Origin: Sphagnum compactum
Taxonomy: Eukaryota; Bryophyta; Sphagnopsida; Sphagnales
NCBI GenBank assembly: GCA_965153455.1
Contig: OZ234496.1
Coordinates: forward strand, 9,881,863 to 9,945,862
DNA length: 64,000 nucleotides
Direction of reading: 5' to 3'
Shown here: in pieces, positions 1-11,963 of the stretch
Layout: the number at the start of each line of letters is the position of its first letter
How positions within the stretch are numbered: position 1 is the stretch's first letter
Notes under the pieces: model-generated
What the model was told of the DNA's origin: nothing
The model's input: the letters and a program-made list of their open reading frames with translations, nothing else
Database searches by the model: none
Position numbers and translations under genes: made by a program

Positions 1-1089
1 CTACGATGACTACCACGTGGACACTACCACAGGGAAGGTAGACAACGTGGTAGAATATTTGAATACATCAAATAATATTTTTCCACGTTTGCAAAATCAA
101 TCATAGAATATTGTTTTGACATGGATGGAATATATTTAAAATATCTTCATTTGCTCATGAGCTCACGTGCTCATGAAATAACATTCTTACATCCCAATTA
201 ACTTTATCATCTTTCAAAAGCCAAATTCAAATCATGAAAAAATCCAGGTAAAAATCACCATTTCAAATATTTGTCACCCATTATGAGAAATCATGTCCAT
301 AGAAACCTGAATGCCCTTTAGGAAGGTGTCCTCAACAATGAATTTGCAACTATTCATGCGATTATGAACTTTAACCAAGAAACTTCACAAATTTTACAAC
401 TATCCTAAAATGAATTTTTTCAACCATACCAATGAGTAGCTAAATATTTGCATAACATTAATTGATAAATTCAATTTTTTAAAAATGTAATATACCTAAT
501 GAAAAATCATGAAAGATGTGAAATACAAGGGTCAAATTTCAACCTTTAAATTTTGAACCCAACCGGTATAAACGAAGGTTAATAAATCCTTTTACTAATT
601 CATTATTGCATTCTTCTCACCAATTCCATTCACACATGGACTTGCTCACATGAAGTCACTTGTGTTGCTCTTCCAAATGTGTACATCCACTCATCATAAA
701 AAATGTCACAAATTTGTTGTGAGGTGTGAATGGGGAAAAGGTGGAAGATCAGAAAATTATGTTTTCTTGTTGCTGACGTAGGATGGCAGCACTCAGTACA
801 CGTCCCAGGGAAGCACATAACACGTCGCACAAGTAATGGGTGCGGCCGGTTAGGTTTCCCTAAGTGTGAACGGAGTACAATAATGTGTGGTAGCTTGTTT
901 CCCAAGTCTTCTTCAGGTGCAAACTGGGAAGGATGTGGGCGCGAGGAGAAAGGTGCCGTTCCGCGCTGCGGAATGCGTCTATGAACGGTTCTGGAGTGGA
1001 ATGGGCACACGGAATGACGAACCGGGACCTGGCGACCACCCTGCGTCGGTAACACACACAACGCCGCACCGGGCGAACAAGGAGCAAGG
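1..1089. other. AT-rich upstream flank
   Basis: No coding sequence is recognised. The first 55 bases hold a G-box-like CCACGTGG core and an imperfect inverted copy of CTACCACGT. Base composition rises in GC from about 780 onward, as expected on approaching the promoter of the cyclin T gene. Short ORFs on both strands here have no recognisable motifs. Confidence 0.4.
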
Positions 1090-1675
1090 AGAGAGAGAGA
1101 GAGAGAAGAGCAACAACAACGCGCTCTGTGCGCGTCCTAATTTTCTTCCTTGCCAAGTTTCTCTCTACTCCTTTATCTTTCCTCCATCTCCCTCTTCTGA
1201 ATATTTGGGCATTTTTGTACATAACCTTTAATTTTTTTCAAGTTCCTCTTTTTTTTAGGGTTTCTTCTTCTTTCTTTGGTGTCGGTAGTGGTTCTGTTTC
1301 GGTTTCACTCGTCGCTGCTTTGTTCTTGCATCTTGTCTTTGCCCTCTCTTCTGCCTGTTTTTGATTTGTGCGTATACTTGGATGCTTTCGGTTTTCAGCG
1401 ATTTTTTTCTCTTCAAGTTCTCACTGGTTAGGGTTAAGGTTTTGGGTTACGGCGCATTTTTTCGCGAGTAGGAGGAGGAAGGGAGGGTATGGTGGTAGTG
1501 GTGGGACTGGTGGCGGCTGAACCTCGTATGTAGGGTTTGGGTGCCGTCTCTCTGTCTTGCACCTGTTTGTGCATCAAACCAGGGGTTTTGCAGGGCGAGC
1601 GGCAAGAACTCTGGATTGTGTGCAAGTAAGGGCAAGAAGAGAGCGATAGAAAGAAGAGACGGGGGTTCGAGGGGC
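1090..1675 (+). promoter_or_regulatory. Probable 5' leader of the cyclin T gene
   Basis: A GA dinucleotide tract (about 1090-1110) is followed by a long C/T-rich stretch (about 1140-1370), typical of plant core promoters and leaders. No clear TATA box was found. Two short upstream ORFs start at 1382 (29 codons, stop at 1469-1471) and 1489 (14 codons, stop at 1531-1533), before the inferred start at 1676. They count only if transcription starts upstream of 1382 and the segment is not spliced out. Confidence 0.4.
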
Positions 1676-4600
1676 ATGGCTCAGATGATGCAAGGAGGAG
1701 ATGCGCAGTTGGCGTTGGCAGCAGCGGGGCCTAATTCCATGAACGGGAAGCTAGAAGAGCCCGACCATTCCAGTGCCAACTGGTATTTTTCCAGGGAGGA
1801 GATCGAGAAGAACTCGCCGTCGAGAAAGGATGGGATTGACTTGAAGAAAGAGACCTATTTTCGCAAGTCATATTGCACCTTCTTGCAAGATCTGGGCATG
1901 CGCCTTAAAGTGTAAGTGTTTCCTCATCTATTGTCCATCTCTTTTTATCTCCTGGAAGGATTTGCCGTCATTCCACAGCGCAATACCCTCGTACTTTGTG
2001 CATGGTTGTTGCATCCTCTTTGAACTAAAGGCCTCAGCCGTTGAATACATGGTTCTCCTGATGAATGCACTTCTGCATTTGTCATAATAAGACCAAATAA
2101 TGTCTCCATGACAAGTACCTTTTTGTGTGAGTTTTCTGCCCACCGTTCTCTATGCGACCTTAAGAGCTTGCAGGTGACAGTCACTACTAGTCCATGGTGG
2201 CAGCTAGTTGCTTCATCAACTAGTTCTTGCACCCCTAGGTGTTGTTATGTTCTATATGTTTGGCACAAGAACCAAGTGCCCAATTTTGATCAAATTTAGC
2301 TGCTTTGTTTTGCCAGACCTCATGTGAGTCTTTATGTCCTGAGACATTGAACATCCTCCTCATTGTTGCAACTTGTAGAGAGGCTGAAGTCATTCACATC
2401 TGCATGATCGCCAGGTTTTTGTGTCCTTGATGTTGCACTGTCCACATTCTCCTGCTCTCATGGGCCAGCCCAGTTTTTCATGTCATGCTTGGAGGGTTCA
2501 CCATGTTGAACAGAGCCCTATGGCTGTCTCTCCAATTTTGAATTGTATCCAAATAAAGGGTCCTTGTTGTTATGATGTGCTGGTTTGCAACAGCTCCCTT
2601 GAGTTGTCAAGTTTGCAAAACCCTAACCAGCAACATCCTGATCTAGTGAGGGGTCTCATATCCTTATGGAGGCTTCTTGTTCATCACCAAATAGTCTTTT
2701 AGGGTTTATTTGCCCAATTTTCTGACTGTCATTTGCCCTTAGATATTCTCAGATTTCCATTTCAGTTGGATGAGGATTATATTGAATTGTAGTGGACACT
2801 CAGGTATGCAATTGGATGCATTAGAGAAGATGTATGGCAAATTGCTAAGGTGAGTACTGGTATGAAATGGGTGCAGCCCACAGGTGACAATTGCAACGGC
2901 TATCTTATTCTGTCATCGCTTCTTTCTGCGACAGTCACATCACAGGAATGACCGCTATGTAAGTTTTCTTGTGACCCAGACATGGTTGGTGTCTCTAGAT
3001 ATAGCTTGAGAACTGTACATAGGATCCTAGAGATGCTGGAAATCACAACTCATCCTGGGTTGCATCATGGTCATAGCTGGAGTTGTCCTTTGTTCCTCAG
3101 CCAAGAGTTCTGGTAGAACCAAGTATGTGAGCATGAATCTCTGCTGAGAAAGGTGTTTGGGAGTCAATTGTATCTGCAGAAAATAGGGAGAGTATTTGAC
3201 AATTGGATGCTCAATGGTATGTTATTGCAGATGGTCGCAACCATATGCATGTTCATAGCCGGGAAAGTGGAGGAGACTCCACGATCACTCCGTGATGTCA
3301 TCTTGGTGTCCTACGAGAATCGTTTCAAGAAAGATCCAGCTGCTGTGCATCGAATCAAGCAAAAAGTAATTTACCAATGCACTGACCTGCCCTTCTGTAA
3401 ATTGTCAACTGTTTCTAAAGCTTCAAGTAACTTCTACCATGGCCACAGTGGTCCTTGAAGGCTTTTGGACATAATTGCCAAAGCATGAGGCATGAATATC
3501 ATGTTGTGTTGAAGATGACCAATTTGCTATGTCATTTCTGTTACCAGGGCCTAAAGTTCCTTTGAGTATGACAGCCATTATGATGTGTGTTGATGTTCAG
3601 GAAGTGTATGAGGCAGAGAAGGAGAAGGTGCTACTGGGAGAAAGGCTGGTGCTAACTACATTGGGCTTTGATCTCAACATTCATCATCCCTACAAGCCAC
3701 TGGTAGCAGCCATTAAAAAGTTTCAAGTGGCTGCAAATACACTCGCACAAGTTGCATGGAATTTTGTGAATGATGGGTAAGCTTGTGTTCTCGGGCAGCT
3801 TCTGATCTGGCAGCTGCTCCCTGTATCTCAGCAAGCAGTGTCTGCCTGAGCTATACCAGTTGTCATTTGCTTCATGTGTCTGCCATAAAGCATAAAGCAA
3901 GTGACGGCAGTGTCAGCTGCTTTAGCTGCCCCATGGCTTTTTTGCATATATATCTGAGGTGCATACATGGGTGTGAGGCAATATAAATGTTCTTTGCAAA
4001 AGCAAAGAAAGGCCTAACCTTGGTCTGAGGAAGTGTTGTATCTCCTCTGTCTGTCTCATCCCTTCCACTGTTGGAGTGAGACATTGGAGGAACTGTGCAG
4101 GCTGCGCACATCACTCTGCCTGCAATTTAAGCCCCATCACATTGCTGCTGGAGCAATTTTTTTGGCAGCCAAGTTTCTCAAGGTTAAGCTGCCCTCTGAT
4201 GGCGACAAAGTATGGTGGCAAGAGTTTGGAGTTACACCTCGCCAGCTTGAAGGTCAGTTTTTGTTTCCTTCATCCTAGTCCTTTATTAATGTTGACTCTT
4301 CATGAGGCCTAGCTGAGGTACTATTAATAGGAGAGATGCATGTGTCAGTTAGTTCTATTTCCACGTTGGGGAAGGCTTCTCTCCATGGCCAGGCTGATGT
4401 TTGAAGAGTGGTACTAGGCAATCATGTGCATCACCCATCCAATTTTAGAATGCTGGGTGGAGAAAGCTTAAATAGCACAATCTTTGAATGAAGTGCTGTT
4501 TTGTTTGGAGCAAGGAAGGGCTTTGTTTCCATAGTATCTATAGATTTGCTTTCCTTTTCTGGTAGTAATATTACAGACCAAACATGTTCTGAGTTTTGAT

Positions 4601-7333
4601 GTCTTCTGCTGATGACTGGTTGTCTTTAGCAAGAAAGGGTTTTGTTTCCACAATCTGTAGATTCATGTTGTCTCCTAGTATCAAAATTATAGAACATATG
4701 TGTTCTGAGTTTTGGTGTCTTCTGTTTTATGACTGGTTTTGGGTTAAGGTTGTGTAGATTTCTTTGATGTTTGTTGCATACATAATTGGCCCACTTGTCA
4801 TGGTCTTTGCTAATGTCACCCTTAGATATATCCATACCCTTAGATGCATTTGGTTAGCCATCCTGACAGGACAAACATAGGAGGTCCTTCCTTTGTAGAA
4901 AGCATATTGGCCCACTTTAGGCCTTGAACTGCTGCTGTATTCCACTTATGTAAGATTGTGGCATCATTTGTTTTGTGGATGCTCTATTGGGACCTGCTTT
5001 GTCTAAATATGGTTTGTTGGGTTGCAGAAGTTAGCAACCAAATGCTGGAATTGTATGAACAAAACAAGTCAGGCACTGGCTCCCGGTTGAGTGATCCCAC
5101 TTCCAGTGCTGGACTGAACAATCAACTCAGAGGACTTGCACCAGCTCGAGCAACGACAGATGTACCTCCAGCTAATGGGCACTGCTCTCTGCCAGCCACT
5201 GTGAAGACACAGTCAGAAGAGGTTAAGGCAATAAGCACATTTGTAGATGTCCATGCAGCACAAGGAGAGTTCACTGAGGCTCAATCATCACTAGAAGAGG
5301 GTGAGGACATGGCTGAAAGCAAAGTAGACCTTGTAGAAATGAAATCAACTGACGTTACAGTGCAAACACTAGTATCAGTTATAAAAGTGGAACCAGGTGA
5401 GAGAAGAACTACAGAGGCCAAAATGGAGTCTGTAGATGATTCGAAGCCAGCTTGGGGGAGCCTGGAAGAAGTTAATACTGATAAAGTAAAGGCTGCTATG
5501 GAAAAGCGACGAAGATCCCGAGGTGGAACAATCAATGCTCATCCCACATTTGATAAGGTGGAACCCAGTAATGAGGAGGTACAGAGTACAGACATTGAAT
5601 GTGCTGCCAACTCTCACCATCACCAATGCTTGAACTATACCCAAGCTTCTTTTACTTCGTTTCCTTGTGTGACCCTTCTGTTTTCTGTGTAATGTTACTA
5701 GAAACCTGAAACAAAGAAACGCACAACCCATGGTTTAAATTTGGTTGTCAAGCATAGCCACTGAGACACCTCATGACACTATTGACTTGTAGATAGTTAA
5801 GGACTCTCATGTGATCTTCTTGTGAGAAAACCAAGGTGGACAATGCTCAGGATAACTTGGATGATTGACATCTTATGGATATGTTGCAGGAGCTCTTGGA
5901 GAGAGAACTTGAGAGTGGAGTGGAAGCTGCAGTTCATGCAGTAAAGGCAACGACAAATCCTGGAAGGCCAGAGCCAAAGGGGGATATTCTGAATCATAAA
6001 GTCAAACCTGAGTCGGGAGATGCTAATGAGGGTGTAGAAGAAGGAGAAATGGCTGTGTATGACACTCGGAAAAAAATAGATATGCGAGGGATACATTTGA
6101 GGGTGAGCACCAGAGGTCAGCATGATTTAGGGGATGTGAAGAGAGAAGGTTTTGAAGAAGGGCAGATGGTGTTTGTCACTGAGAGAGCAGAAGACAGTGT
6201 GGTAGCAAGCCATAGTTTTGAACACAAGTATGAGACTTCTAAGAGTGAGGTGGATAAAGTCAGGAAAGTTGGTTACAACACTTCTGAGAGGGTTGAGTTG
6301 CAGAGTAGTGGATATGCATCAGTAGTACCTAAGCATCATCATCAGATCACACCTGAGGTCAGCAACAAGGCTGAACATCAGCAGAGTGATCATGCAGGAA
6401 GGAGAGAGCAGACAGTGAAGGTTGTTCATAGAGTTGAACATGAGACAGCAGATGTAAAGAGGAAACGAGCAGATACAGGGGAGGCTGCCGCTGCAGCTAA
6501 ACGGACAAGGGGAGTGACTGGTGTTGAAGGCCATTCAAGTGATAGAAAGGTCAAGTCCCAGGGGCACGGTGAGAGGCCTTACATAGAGGCAGTAACAACT
6601 AAGGGATCTTCAGGCCCAGTGGAGGATGGTGAACTCCCTTCAAGCAACCAAGGTACCATATCAATGTTTGAAGTATATCTGAGTTTTACCTGTCGATGCA
6701 GTAGAATGGTACAGCCTTTGAGCAGTTGACCTCACATATAGGAAGCTACAGTTGTCTCAATTATCTTTGTGGAAAGTTTGTAGCTATAACCTAAAGTTGG
6801 ATCTTGAATCTTTGGATAAGTTCAAACTGGATAAGATCATTTCCTTTGGCAAAGGGTGAATGAGTTGCTGTTTAGAATGTGATTTTAGCTAGGGTTGGAG
6901 ACTATCTTGAGGTGTAGCAGAATGATGGGCACTGGTGAGATGCTTGAGCTCTTAAGTTTTCCCCATAATTTCACAGACACTCATTACACTCTGCTGGAAT
7001 TTTTTTTCAGATCTGGGGATCCTGTTTTCACCTGCCAGGTTAGAGAAAAGGGCACATGCTTCTTTAGTTGGCCGTGAGCGGGTAACGAGCTCTCCAGGAA
7101 ATCAGAGGGGGCACTATCAGAGCACAGGGGATCAAAATAGGGAGGGACATCGTGATTCACGACATGCTGCACATGCCCGTGACCAGTTACACCACCACCA
7201 TGCATCTTCTAACTCAGCTCATCGTCACTCCCAACAGCAGAGGCCTGATGTTGATAGTGATCGTCGATCCTATGCACATAGGGAGCAGGTTGACCCTGAT
7301 CACAGAAAAGGTCGCCATGAACATGGGAATTGA
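1676..7333 (+). CDS. CYCT1: Cyclin T (P-TEFb cyclin), eight exons
   Basis: Regulatory cyclin that, by family knowledge, pairs with a CDK9/CDKC kinase to phosphorylate the RNA polymerase II C-terminal domain in the nucleus. Inferred exons: 1676-1911, 2877-2958, 3231-3365, 3601-3776, 4101-4252, 5028-5578, 5890-6652, 7011-7333. All junctions are GT-AG and the frame closes to 805 residues. The N-terminus has [15 protein letters not shown] (residues 36-50). The cyclin fold spans about 36-270, with [60 protein letters not shown] and [13 protein letters not shown]. The tail is long, acidic and disordered with basic patches (VKRKR, AKRTRG) and an [11 protein letters not shown] block. The last ~75 residues are His-rich (HHHH at about 759-762). 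The start at 1676 was chosen as the first ATG in frame with the conserved N-terminus; an upstream in-frame extension to 1541 looks like leader. The gene symbol is at subfamily level only. Confidence 0.9.
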
Positions 7334-8989
7334 GGAGAATCTTACCCTACAACCTCTGAAGTTTATGTACTTCCTGGGCATCAGAGTTACCTGAATTCTG
7401 GGTGTGAACAGGGGAAGTGCAGGCTCTCAAGAATTAGTTGTGCTGCAAGCTATGGCTGACGCAGATGGAGTTGGTAGTCAGAAGACTGACAATTAGATGG
7501 AGAATGTTCTGCACTGGTGTGTGCTTATCATTTTCTGTGGACACCTTCTACATGTAGATATGCAGATCTAGACTCAGGAGGCAGGTCTGGTTCTTGCACC
7601 TAAGTTGGGAGGCTGTTTCTGGAAAAGGTGGAATTTGGTTTACTTATTTGTAGCTAAGACAAAATCAATATGAGCGTTTGATAGTTAGTTCTAGGTTTTA
7701 TGAAGCCTTTGCCTCTCTCAATTGTAGCGAGAGCAAGTGTAAAATTCCAGCGGATGCATTGTTGGAGACCGGCTGTGTACTCTGACAAGGAAGTGGTAGG
7801 TTTTCCAACTTAGTGAATTTCAGAAATGCTCTGATCTCATGGAATGAGTACCTTCGGAATAAACTCTCCTTATGAGGTGAAGCCAGTGTTTTCCAGGGAC
7901 ATTTCACCACCTTGGTCTCATTTGAAACAATCCAACAAGAAAGCTGCTGCACCAGGAGAGTTCGTTCAGCCAAGATTTACACTGGTTGACTTCCCATGGG
8001 AAATTACCAGCTATTTATGTGAGTACAATGCCCATATTTCTTGTACTTTTGCTCTGAGCATTGGCCTATCTAGTAGAACCAGTGTATCTAGAATCGTGCT
8101 TCAGGATGCAAGAGATTGAGAGATTAAGATAAGCATGGAGTGCAGAAATTTCTCTTGGACACTTCTCCTCACTGATGGTAATCTTATTCTCCCTTTTGAT
8201 CCACTAATTCTCATATTAGATTGGTCATGCAGCATGGGTGCCAATTCTGTAGTAGGTATCAACAGGTCTTGCTGATCCCTTAAGGTATGTTTTATGTCCT
8301 AGAAGACTTAATAGTGGTTACCATTAGGGAATGGGTAGGGTTTGGCTGATTCCAGTTCCTCGGGAGCCTATGGCCAACATAGAAACTGGTATTGACTGAA
8401 CCTTGCCCATTCTCAAGTTTTAAGATTGGCAATTGTTCTTCTCGTTCGATTCATTTATTCTAACTAAATGACCAACAAAAGGTAGTGGCCACCAAATGTG
8501 GTAGATGACCATTATGACCTTTCTGTATTCAAATCTGTTTTGCTTAAATCTAACCTTGACCAATTGTTTTGTTGGGGTTAATGGCTTTGGAACTGAATAG
8601 ATTTTTTTGAGTAAAGTGTGGGCATCATTGTTTTGTCATTTGGAGTGTTTGCATGATTACTTCAGCCATGAATTTGATTTTATTCAGGCTGTTGCAATAA
8701 ATACAGCTTAAAATGGTGATTTGTGACATGGAAATAGTATTTGATATTGGCTCATAGCATTCATTTACTTCTCACGCATAGAAAGCCTTTCAAAGATTGA
8801 GCATGTGATGAGCAATGGAGTGATCGGGTTTAGGGTTTAGAGTTTTGCATATGGTGGTTTTATTAACATGGTTGGATCTGATGAAAATGTGTACATGGTA
8901 TTTTTTTCATAAACCTTTTGAACTAGCTTTTGATAATTCAATGACAAGTTTGGAATTCATGTTCATTGAATGTGTTGATAATCAATTCA
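7334..8989 (+). other. 3' flank, probable 3' UTR of cyclin T
   Basis: The reading frame stays open for 41 codons past the TGA at 7331-7333, up to another TGA at 7457-7459. After that no coding pattern is convincing. An open stretch at about 7844-8119 has no recognisable domain. An AATAAA-like site occurs near 8695. The segment is T-rich and gets more AT-rich after 8700. The 3' UTR end cannot be fixed. Confidence 0.35.
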
Positions 8990-9330
8990 TCATAGTTCTA
9001 TTGTTTCACGAAGTGTTCAAATAAAAAGAGTATGGAAAATTTAACATCATTTGACGAAAATAATAAGGCAAATGAATTTTTTTTTCTATTGTAAAAAATT
9101 AGATCATTTTGTAAAAAATAAAATAAAAGAAAAATGATGAAAATGAAAAAGCAAATTGAATTTGCAAAGATCAAGAACAAATGTTTGTTGTTACATTAAA
9201 TGTGAATGATCATACCATCTATGATTGGATAATCAATTTGTGTGCAACTGAACACATGATTTTAATGCATAACTTCAAAAGATTGAAGATTTGCATTTAG
9301 GATTTTTGGTGTTGTAATTTTAGTCATTTC
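8990..9330 (+). pseudogene. Ty1/copia gag zinc-knuckle and protease remnant
   Basis: Decayed retrotransposon coding sequence. Around 9088-9130 one frame gives FYCKKLDHFVKNK, which fits a CCHC zinc knuckle with the first and last cysteines lost. Around 9211-9285 another frame gives DWIINLCATEHMILMH, matching the copia protease block in which the usual active-site DSG is changed to NLC. Stops and frame changes separate the two. No LTRs were recognised beside it. It lies downstream of the cyclin T gene and faces the copia fragment at 9640-10112. Confidence 0.5.
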
Positions 9331-9399
9331 AATGTAATCCATGCCACCATTTATAAATAATATTGTACAAGGAAAGTAATGACTCCTCTCAAATATAGA

Positions 9400-9625
9400 C
9401 CATGATGAATCTTGTGAGTCTGAATTGTTTGTAGCTCATCCATACACCATCCTAGTCATAATTTTTGGTTGTGGAGATTGATTTGACCTTGAACTCAACT
9501 TTGTGAATTCACCTTAGTCCCATTCTAAAGTTCTTAGACTCTTTTGTCTTGTAAGACATAAGGAATGCATCTTGAGTTTGCATTTTGTTATAATTAACTA
9601 GTGTCCTACTTTTAGAATGAGGCAC
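9400..9625. repeat. Dispersed repeat, related copy near 38.85-39.06 kb
   Basis: A stretch of roughly 200 bases resembles 38840-39060. The clearest match surrounds AAGGAATGCA (near 9560 and 39000), with a shared AGTCC...AAAG block just upstream and a TTCATTT/TTGCATTT block downstream. It may be old retrotransposon non-coding or LTR sequence; the family is not identified. Confidence 0.35.
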
Positions 9626-9639
9626 CAAGGTACAATTGT

Positions 9640-10112
9640 TGTTCGCCAAGAGGGAATCATATTTTTCTTGTATGACATTCTTTCACTTATTTACATTTCG
9701 ATTTGTCAATGATTTTCCATATTTTGGGGCTCCTCAACAAAAACTATGGTGACACATTCCACTTCTTTGGTGATAATCCACCAATCACGAGGCCACTCCT
9801 TTCATTTGCTTTGAGGTCTTCCTTTTTATGTATCTTATTATGATTCATTTAATTGATCATGATGTGATGGGACAAAATCTTCCTCCAAAGAAAATATCGA
9901 TGTGGAATCAACCTTTAAGCTTATATTAAAGCTTCGTTAAATGGTTTAACATTATTAACCTCAAATTGTTGGCCTTCAACTTCCTCATTCACAAAAATAC
10001 TTTCTACTTCCGTTGAATGAAATGTATCATTAATACATTCAACCTGATTTGTTGCTTCAAGGAACACAATGTCTTGATTCTTAATGGTTTTTAAAAATTC
10101 TATACACAACAA
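9640..10112 (-). pseudogene. Ty1/copia fragment, start of reverse transcriptase domain
   Basis: On the minus strand one frame between about 9735 and 9605 reads APKYGKSLTNRNVNK, a stop in place of the usual Trp, then QEKYDSLLANNNCTLVP and HSKSRT. This matches the conserved segment leading into the copia reverse transcriptase (W..AM..EYDSL..N.TW.LVPLP.GRK). Upstream on the same strand (10112-9921) a 63-codon acidic ORF fits the spacer before this domain. The rest of the RT is missing or too decayed. Its orientation is opposite to the gag-protease scrap at 8990-9330, so the two need not be one element. Confidence 0.5.
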
Positions 10113-11117
10113 GTGATATGGCTTGATCTTTCATAATTAAAAACACACAAGCTATGGATATGGACTTTTGAGAAAAAGCAGAAAAACAAAGAGTACACAC
10201 AATAAGAAGAAAGAAACAGAAAGAACAGACCAAAGGGGAAACACAAACAAGGACAAATTGCACCAACGCAGCACAAAAGACATCTTGAGTATTAGAGCAC
10301 AGAAAAACCATCAATACAGCTTCAGAATACCAGGAACCACAATAAGTGACACACTAATCTCTCTCAATGGTACAGTTCAGTCATGACTTGACCTTTGTGA
10401 CAGTTGTTGCGAGATTTTAACCTTCAAAGGAGCAAGAAATTTTCGTAGGGAGAATATGTACACCTAGGATTCATATGCACCCACAGAAACAGTGTATTTC
10501 CTCAATTTATGAAGCTGAAGTTGCAGCTTTTACACTGTCACTTCTAGGAGACTTCAGTCACTTACAGCTGACATAGAAAGTGCCAAAAATTTGCTGTCTA
10601 GTTCAAGAAATTCCTAGGCATGATAATCTCTAAGCAGTTGCAGAATTGATTAGAGAAGCAACAAGCAAGTTCCTAAAGCTGAATGACTGTCCACCTTTCC
10701 CCATACTAAGCTTCCTTTCTCATGTCTTGCTTTCACATGTACTCAGACATTTCATCACCCATGCACAACCACAGATCTGAACTGCATAAAGAGACCTAAC
10801 AACACCAGTCTTTGCACAATCATCCCTCATCAAGTTTTCAAGTAATGTGGATACCCTATTATTAGGGTTTCAACTGCTTACAACTCCGATTGACCTATCC
10901 TGAACTTAGTGGTTTCCAGGAGCCAGCCCAGCATCTCTTATAGCATGCATCCACCAGGGCACATTGGCACAAGACTAGGAATGTGATCAGTCCTTTAGTG
11001 ACCATTACATGACTGGAGTTCATGGGGAGATAGCCTCTAAAGAGGGGAAAAACACTTCCAAGGCAACTGGGAGAGAAGATGGAAAAGCCTTTCAGAGAAG
11101 AATCATCATGAGAGAGA
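10113..11117. other. Spacer and 3' flank of the uL15c gene
   Basis: No coding sequence recognised. It is A-rich near 10140-10320. From about 10400 it resembles ordinary genic flank and probably includes the 3' UTR of the minus-strand gene ending at 11118. No clear terminator or RNA gene was seen. Confidence 0.35.
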
Positions 11118-11963
11118 CTATAAGCTACTAGTACCTTTCTTCTTTGCAAAGTAAGCTTCAGCCCTGGCTAGATTCTTGCTCACTGCGGCAGACACCCATT
11201 TCTTCTTGCCTGGAAGAATCTCATACTCGCATCCCAGGCTGTTCAGCTTCTCCTTTGCAGCTACTGAAATGGCTCCTGCCTTGATCCTCACCTTCACCTC
11301 CAATTCCCCGTCTCCCAGCACCTTCAAAGGCAGCTTTCTGTCCCTGCCCGAAGGGTTTATAATCCTTCTCGCTTTCAAAGCCTCTAGAGAAACTTCCTCG
11401 CCTTCTTGAAACCCTGCCGCGGATATGTCCGCTAGGTTAACCGACACGTATTTCGGAAGCCCAGCACCCATCCCTCCCGCTATGCCCCTAAGCTTCGGAA
11501 GCCGACGGTATAGCGGCATCTGACCACCTTCGAAACCTGGGCGTACTCCCGACCCCGACCTGGATTTTTGCCCTCGCATTCCGAACCCGCAGCTCGCCCC
11601 TTGCCCGGCCGCAATCCCGCGCCCCTTCCTCTTGTTCCTGTGCCTGGAACCCGGCTGCGGTGACAAATTGTTCAACCGGAACCTCCCATCATCACTCTTC
11701 GCTTCCTTCTCTTGCTCCTCCACAACTGCTCCCCCGCGCTTCGCCATTGCAACTCCCGCAACTTTGCTTTTTCTTTTCCTCGCTCCTAGAGTTGTTGGCA
11801 TGGCAGATGTAAAACACTTCTTTCCCTTCATGGTGAGTGAAGAAACCCCTGGCAAGAATACAGACCGAATGTTAAGCATTTCGGCCTTGACATTGCAGGT
11901 AGCAGGCGAGCCTGTGGACGCAATGCGTATACAAGGCGCAGACGTTGCCATTGCGGAGGACAT
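11118..11963 (-). CDS. RPL15: Plastid 50S ribosomal protein L15 (uL15c) precursor
   Basis: Nuclear-encoded component of the plastid large ribosomal subunit (bacterial L15 family), which binds 23S rRNA. The single exon encodes 281 residues. The first ~75 residues are rich in Ser, Thr, Ala and basic residues with few acids ([14 protein letters not shown]...), as in a chloroplast transit peptide. The body has the L15 signature: [20 protein letters not shown], then [36 protein letters not shown], a middle domain ending [14 protein letters not shown] and a C-terminal [17 protein letters not shown] block. Length fits a precursor: about 150 bacterial-type residues plus transit peptide and extensions. 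The ATG at 11963 was chosen; the in-frame Met five codons on is equally possible. No intron is needed. It has no link to the neighbouring genes. Confidence 0.93.
   Translation of the reverse strand: MSSAMATSAPCIRIASTGSPATCNVKAEMLNIRSVFLPGVSSLTMKGKKCFTSAMPTTLGARKRKSKVAGVAMAKRGGAVVEEQEKEAKSDDGRFRLNNLSPQPGSRHRNKRKGRGIAAGQGASCGFGMRGQKSRSGSGVRPGFEGGQMPLYRRLPKLRGIAGGMGAGLPKYVSVNLADISAAGFQEGEEVSLEALKARRIINPSGRDRKLPLKVLGDGELEVKVRIKAGAISVAAKEKLNSLGCEYEILPGKKKWVSAAVSKNLARAEAYFAKKKGTSSL

Noticed and set aside
630-1231. Overlapping ORFs of 84-143 codons on both strands upstream of cyclin T
   Set aside because: No domain, mixed strands, and they overlap the GA/CT-rich promoter region of the supported gene.
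7844-8119. 91-codon plus-strand ORF after cyclin T
   Set aside because: Lies in the probable 3' UTR, with no domain and no good splice link to the upstream exons.
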